64,000 nt of DNA from Zantedeschia hybrid cultivar (lineage: Eukaryota > Streptophyta > Magnoliopsida > Alismatales > Araceae). The stretch is from positions 48,150,501 through 48,214,500 of the forward strand of contig JARZZO010000006.1 in assembly GCA_030544215.1 (NCBI GenBank), given 5' to 3'. The notes under the pieces were generated by a model, which did no database searches, was not told the origin of the DNA, and worked only from the letters and a program-made list of their open reading frames with translations. The position numbers were made by a program, and so were the translations under genes. Within the stretch, counting starts at the first letter, position 1. Every line of letters starts with the position of its first letter. Positions 60,122-64,000 of this stretch are shown in pieces.

Positions 60122-61323
60122 GTTGCTCCACCTTGGCATTGACTTTGCAAGGGAGTGAAATATACTGAAAAGGTTATGCCAAGGTATGATGTGACACACT
60201 CTCAACATCATATGATAGGAATTTTTCTCAAAACAATCAGTGAAGATAACTCGAAAATATCGATAGAATCAATTCTTTCTAGAGGAAGGAAACAAATAAA
60301 ACAAAAGGTCAATCAACCCCCGTGATTGGGAAGTACCCTAGGTCACCAACCATATAGGTTTCGTCATGAAGAGCAATTACCAGCCAATGTGGAAGTGCTG
60401 CAACCATGACGGATCTTAAGAGGAAACAAGAAATGTTAGTGAGAAATCCATGAAAGAATAGAATTCCAAGGATATCTTCAAGTGATCCTCAAAGATAATC
60501 AAGATACTCAACTCAGAATGGAATATTTCATATTACGTTGGGATTTACTGGATCAATGGACTAAAATTTAATCAAGAATTAATTTTTATCACAATTATAT
60601 TAAAGTCCTACATGATGTCTGTTAGGCTAAAAGAAAAATATAAATTGAAATAAAATATAAATTAATTAAGGATAATATTGTTAAATTATCATCAATGAGC
60701 CAAGATACCAATTCTTTCAATTCAGTGCTAAGCCGAAGCTCGTTTATCCACGTACCGTTTTACAAAAGCAGAACCATACTCCCCATTAATTAACAATCTA
60801 ACGTCCTATCCGTGCGATTAAAAATTCTCTGGAATTATTACTATTTTTGTTGGAGGGGAACTCAAATTCCAATTTCATCAAAACCACAAGGTCCTTGATG
60901 TATTTAATAAATATTTATCATATAGTAATGATGATGCAAATCAATTACATAAAAGAATACAAGATAAAGATAACCGTCTTTTTAGTCACAGCTTGAACTT
61001 ATAAACTCCCCACAATCGGACTTTAGTGAAATTCTCAGCTTCACTTTCACTTCTTTAATATTTCTTGCACACGGAATTTCATTAGTAACTTCAGGTAAAT
61101 TATATATCATGGATTTATGGATTTTCAGCAAAGCAACAAAAATTCAGAAACCTGATTAAAATGCGTCGTTGTTTACAAACTTCATTTAAATGACATTGCC
61201 CCGTCCAAACGCTATTTAACTTATAGAAACTCCTCTCTGTTCTATCTTCCAACCTGAATTCTTCTTTCCTTAATGCACACCCCTCTTCCAACTCGGAAAG
61301 GGATTTCCAATCTCGCAAATCAC
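60122..61323 (-). other. 3' internal non-coding region of element G2
   Basis: Reverse-orientation counterpart of 20643-21865. No gene is seen. Shared blocks include CAAGATACCAATTCTT (60701) and CCTATCCGTGCGATTA (60806). Decayed GCGTC units are at 61160-61215. Confidence 0.7.
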
Positions 61324-61332
61324 TTTATAAAA
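61324..61332 (+). promoter_or_regulatory. TATA box of the antisense G2 gene
   Basis: TTTATAAAA about 130 bp before the ATG at 61458, matching the distance in G1. Confidence 0.55.
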
Positions 61333-61457
61333 CATTCCTTCCTTTAGATCAAAGCATTACAACAAGCAATCAAGAGGGAAAGGTAAAGACTTCTCTTTGA
61401 GACTCAAGGGAAGGAGGTGAAGAATAAGAAGAAGTCAAGAAAATCAAATCAAGGAGG

Positions 61458-62836
61458 ATGGATTCTACATAAGATTCTTTAAATAAGAGGATGAGAAAGG
61501 CGATTGAAAAGCTTTTTAGAGTAAAAGACCACCTAAGTGGGCGAGATCCTAACATGCAAGTAAGCTAATCTCTCTTCTAATCAATTCTTGCTATGCAACC
61601 TTCTACATGTTCTCCATGTGATCGAACTATTCCAATTTTTCTAGGGATATCTTTTCTTCCCTGGTCCAAGAAGGTTTTCTTCACTTCAATGGTTCCAAAA
61701 CCTAGTTAACAAGATCAATCTCTCCATGCAATCTTATATATCCATGTGGCATATCCGAGGATTGATAGTCCACACAAAACATTACAAGACCACACTCATG
61801 GATTGGGCTGCAATGGGGGCTTTGATCGAACTATGGCATCCACAAACTCATACCTTCCTCTTTGCTACGTTCGAAGCTACCATCCTCCTAGAAGAAGCCG
61901 AACTCTTATTAGGCCTTCCTAAGCTTAAGGTCAACAATGATGATCTTGATTTGAGTGAGATGATATTCATAAGGGAAAGAATCACAGGTCAACAATTATT
62001 GGAAAAGATTATGAAGAACCCAAAGGAAATTCAAACTTGTCTCACAAAGAAGGGAATAAATCTTGTTAAATTAGATGAATGGACTTTGAAGAGAATAGAA
62101 GATCTCAATGATGAAGATACAGAGAACATGATGAAGGCATTTACCACATGCTTAGTTGGATGTTCTAGAAGATGATCAAATCAGCGCAATCAATGGAATT
62201 TTCGAAGGGAAGCAGATTAGCACAGCGGTTCTAGCCTATCTCTACAGTGAGCTCTCTGTAGCTTCTACGGGTCCACCTCCTCATGGCAGAATGCTTCTCT
62301 TGGCTCTGTGGATAGAATTCCACTTCAAGTTCAACCATAATGAGGAGAAAGTTCCAAGGATATCTCAAACATATCTGCACAGTCCTATCTTCCATATTAC
62401 CAACATTGTGAAGTTCATTGATAACATGACTAATCGAGTGCCCAACCTCAAATCTCGAGTTGACTGGAGCACTTAATTCAAGACTATGCCCAGAACTGGA
62501 TTCGAATCCACGCCACTCGCTCTCATAGAAAAGGCAGTTCGGGTGCGCCGTGGTGCTGGCACAGAGCTCCGACTGATCGGGGCGACCGAGTTCGTCCTTT
62601 ATAATCCACATCATTGTCATCCTCAGCTTGGCATGCCTCTCTATGAGTTTCCATAAATATCTTCTCTTTCTCCAATCAAGAAGCGGGCATTATGTACTGA
62701 TGAAGACTTCGAGGAGACTGAACTGATTGCAACTCTTTGGAACATCAGATTCACCCGTTGTGTGAAAACTCCTCATGAAGTCAATAAAGAACTATGGAAA
62801 TCATATGTAAAAGAGCTCAAGAAAATTCGTCCTTGA
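61458..62836 (+). pseudogene. Antisense two-exon PMD-like gene of element G2
   Basis: Plus strand, antisense to G2. Exon 1 61458-61559 (donor CAA/GTAAGC) already has a TAA at its fifth codon. Exon 2 starts at 61645 after TTTTTCTAG: GYLFFPGPRRF, then VHTKHYK, MDWAAMGALIELWHPQTHTF, FEATILLEEAELLLGLP, RITGQQLLEKIMKNPKE. A deletion of roughly 28 nt near 62155 shifts frame; the rest continues with AYLYSELSVASTG, WIEFHFKF, LKSRVDW, and, after TAA codons near 62474 and 62655, LIGATEFVLYNPH and a tail absent from the truncated G1 frame, ending KKIRP with TGA at 62834. Same exon layout and order as in G1. The family resembles PMD-type proteins; function unknown. Confidence 0.75.
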
Positions 62837-63628
62837 AAGTTTTCCACCAATTTTTCAATTTGATGTATTTCTTATTTTACTTTCATCAAAGAAATCATTC
62901 CTTAATATAATAGAAATCCTCCTTTAATACTTTGCAATTTTCCTATAATTTTTCCTTGAATGAAATTATGATTTTTCCTTAAAACATGAAGGTTCGGGTT
63001 TAGGTAATTCAAATCGCGTCGACTCAGAGAGACGCTTTTCAATCTTAATCAATTTCCAAATTTAAAAATGCATCCTCAAAGGAACCCTGAATCGCGTCTA
63101 CTCAATAAGACGCCTTTCTGTTCTCTCTCTCCTATTTTTCAGAGATTTCCAGCAGTTAATCCACTTAATGGCGTCGTCTTTCAAAGACGCTAATAACAAT
63201 TCTTTCAAACTCTCCGTGGTATGGCCCTAAGTAGAAGAGGCGGTAAAATCCAAAAGGCATTGCGCAGGGGGGACGCGTTTCTCATATTTCAAAAATCTTC
63301 TGTTGCCGCCTCAATTTGTGCACCACTAATTGGCGTCGTTGTACCAAGACGCGATTTAACGAATTCAAACAGGGTCTAGCGAGCCTGAGTCCCTTTCTTC
63401 CTCATTCTCCCTCTCACCTTCTCTCTCTTCTTCCTTATTTCTCTCCGGCGACCGGCGAGCCCCTTCCTTCTCCGACCATCTCCCTCAGCTCCAGCGGGCT
63501 CCTTCAACTCCGGAGAGCTTTTTCGACGTCGACAACATTCTTTTTCAAGCTTTCTAGTGATCTCTCTCTCTCTAGCTCTCACTAGCGCTCTCTCTCTAGC
63601 CCTCCATCTCCCTTTCTCGTGCCCTGTC
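62837..63628. repeat. Spacer with GCGTC palindromes between the two antisense G2 genes
   Basis: Units at 63013-63044, 63088-63120, 63165-63195 and 63335-63362, and a CT-rich tract at 63400-63610 before the next ATG. No gene seen. Confidence 0.75.
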
Positions 63629-63826
63629 ATGGAGCGAGGAGGACCCAATGACGTGGGTGGGAAGTGGCGATGACTCACCATCGAGGTGGTGGAGACGGGC
63701 GAGGAGGAAGAAATGGCAGTGGAACTTGCGGAGGTGGCGGCCGTTATGGAGGCCGAGGAAGCTCCTCCTGAGGTTCCGATGGGCGAGGCGGCGGCAGCAT
63801 TGGCTGAGGAGGCCGATCCACGTCTG
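63629..63826 (+). pseudogene. First exon of the PMD gene of element G2
   Basis: ATG at 63629, Glu/Ala-rich reading with ELAEVAAVMEAEEAPPEVP, and a donor CTG/GTAAGC at 63826. G1 exon 1 has the similar DLAAVAAFLEEEEAPPTLV and the same phase-0 CTG/GT donor. A TGA at 63671 interrupts it. The window ends before the PMD core exon could appear; a GCGTC unit follows at 63935-63975, as in G1 intron 1. Confidence 0.65.
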
Positions 63827-64000
63827 GTAAGCCTCGAAAACGCCCTCCTTGCACTTTAAATTCCAATTTTGGCGGGAGGAAAGGGCTCGGCCACAAGTTC
63901 TTGAAACCTGTGGTGAAAGGCATATGGGGACAGGGACGCCTTTTGAAACGCGTCCCTGTACCCTGACGCGATTTAAAAATGGTGATTAATTCTCCAAATT
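63827..64000. other. Intron-like sequence with a GCGTC double palindrome
   Basis: GGGACGCCTTTTGAAACGCG (63931 on), then TCCCTG and later GACGCGATTTAAA. Equivalent in place to intron 1 of the G1 PMD gene. Confidence 0.55.

Overview
This 64 kb window looks like repeat-rich intergenic DNA from a flowering-plant nuclear genome. It is AT-rich and consists almost entirely of nested LTR retrotransposons: Ty1/copia elements primed by initiator tRNA-Met, Ty3/gypsy chromovirus fragments, an Athila-type LTR, and a gypsy family carrying antisense genes with introns. I see no intact host gene, no rRNA and no canonical tRNA gene. The species cannot be named from sequence alone.

Layout. 1-6279: old retroelement debris with a palindrome array built on GAGTCTGCGC. 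6340-15957: complete copia element A, with 5-bp target duplications, about 2% LTR divergence, and a gag-pol frame broken only by five nonsense codons. A sits in the last exon of a plant-mobile-domain (PMD) gene whose other exons lie at 15963-18184 (minus strand). 18185-23156: the 3' part of gypsy element G1, with a second antisense two-exon PMD-like gene and an LTR. 23157-27650: minus-strand copia fragment E, split by solo LTR H1. 27651-30852: chromovirus integrase and LTR (H2), cut by Athila-type LTR F (30853-32203). 32746-40596: copia B. 40598-45216: a second chromovirus 3' end (H3) with solo LTR I inside its integrase. 45217-49962: minus-strand copia C. 49963-51159: gypsy protease/G-patch remnant K. 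51160-60121: LTR of a second G element (G2, minus strand), interrupted by copia D (51663-59431), which has no 5' LTR. 60122-64000: the antisense gene cassette of G2.

How the parts relate. Copia A-D share one architecture: tRNA-Met primer site, a leader of 2.3-2.8 kb packed with palindromes, exactly four stem-loops just before gag, a 3' splice-site-like sequence about 6 nt before the gag start, then gag-protease-integrase-RT-RNase H. The two G copies repeat one design in mirror image: LTR, then an antisense PMD-like gene with its own TATA box, then an antisense PMD gene. A roughly 32-nt imperfect palindrome (AAANGCGTC ... GACGCNNTTT) recurs dozens of times in the LTRs of G and of the unrelated chromovirus family H/I. 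The strongest candidates for undescribed biology are the covarying leader stem-loops, the cross-family GCGTC palindromes, the antisense two-gene PMD cassette, and the single-LTR structure of D, which matches an incomplete reverse-transcription product.
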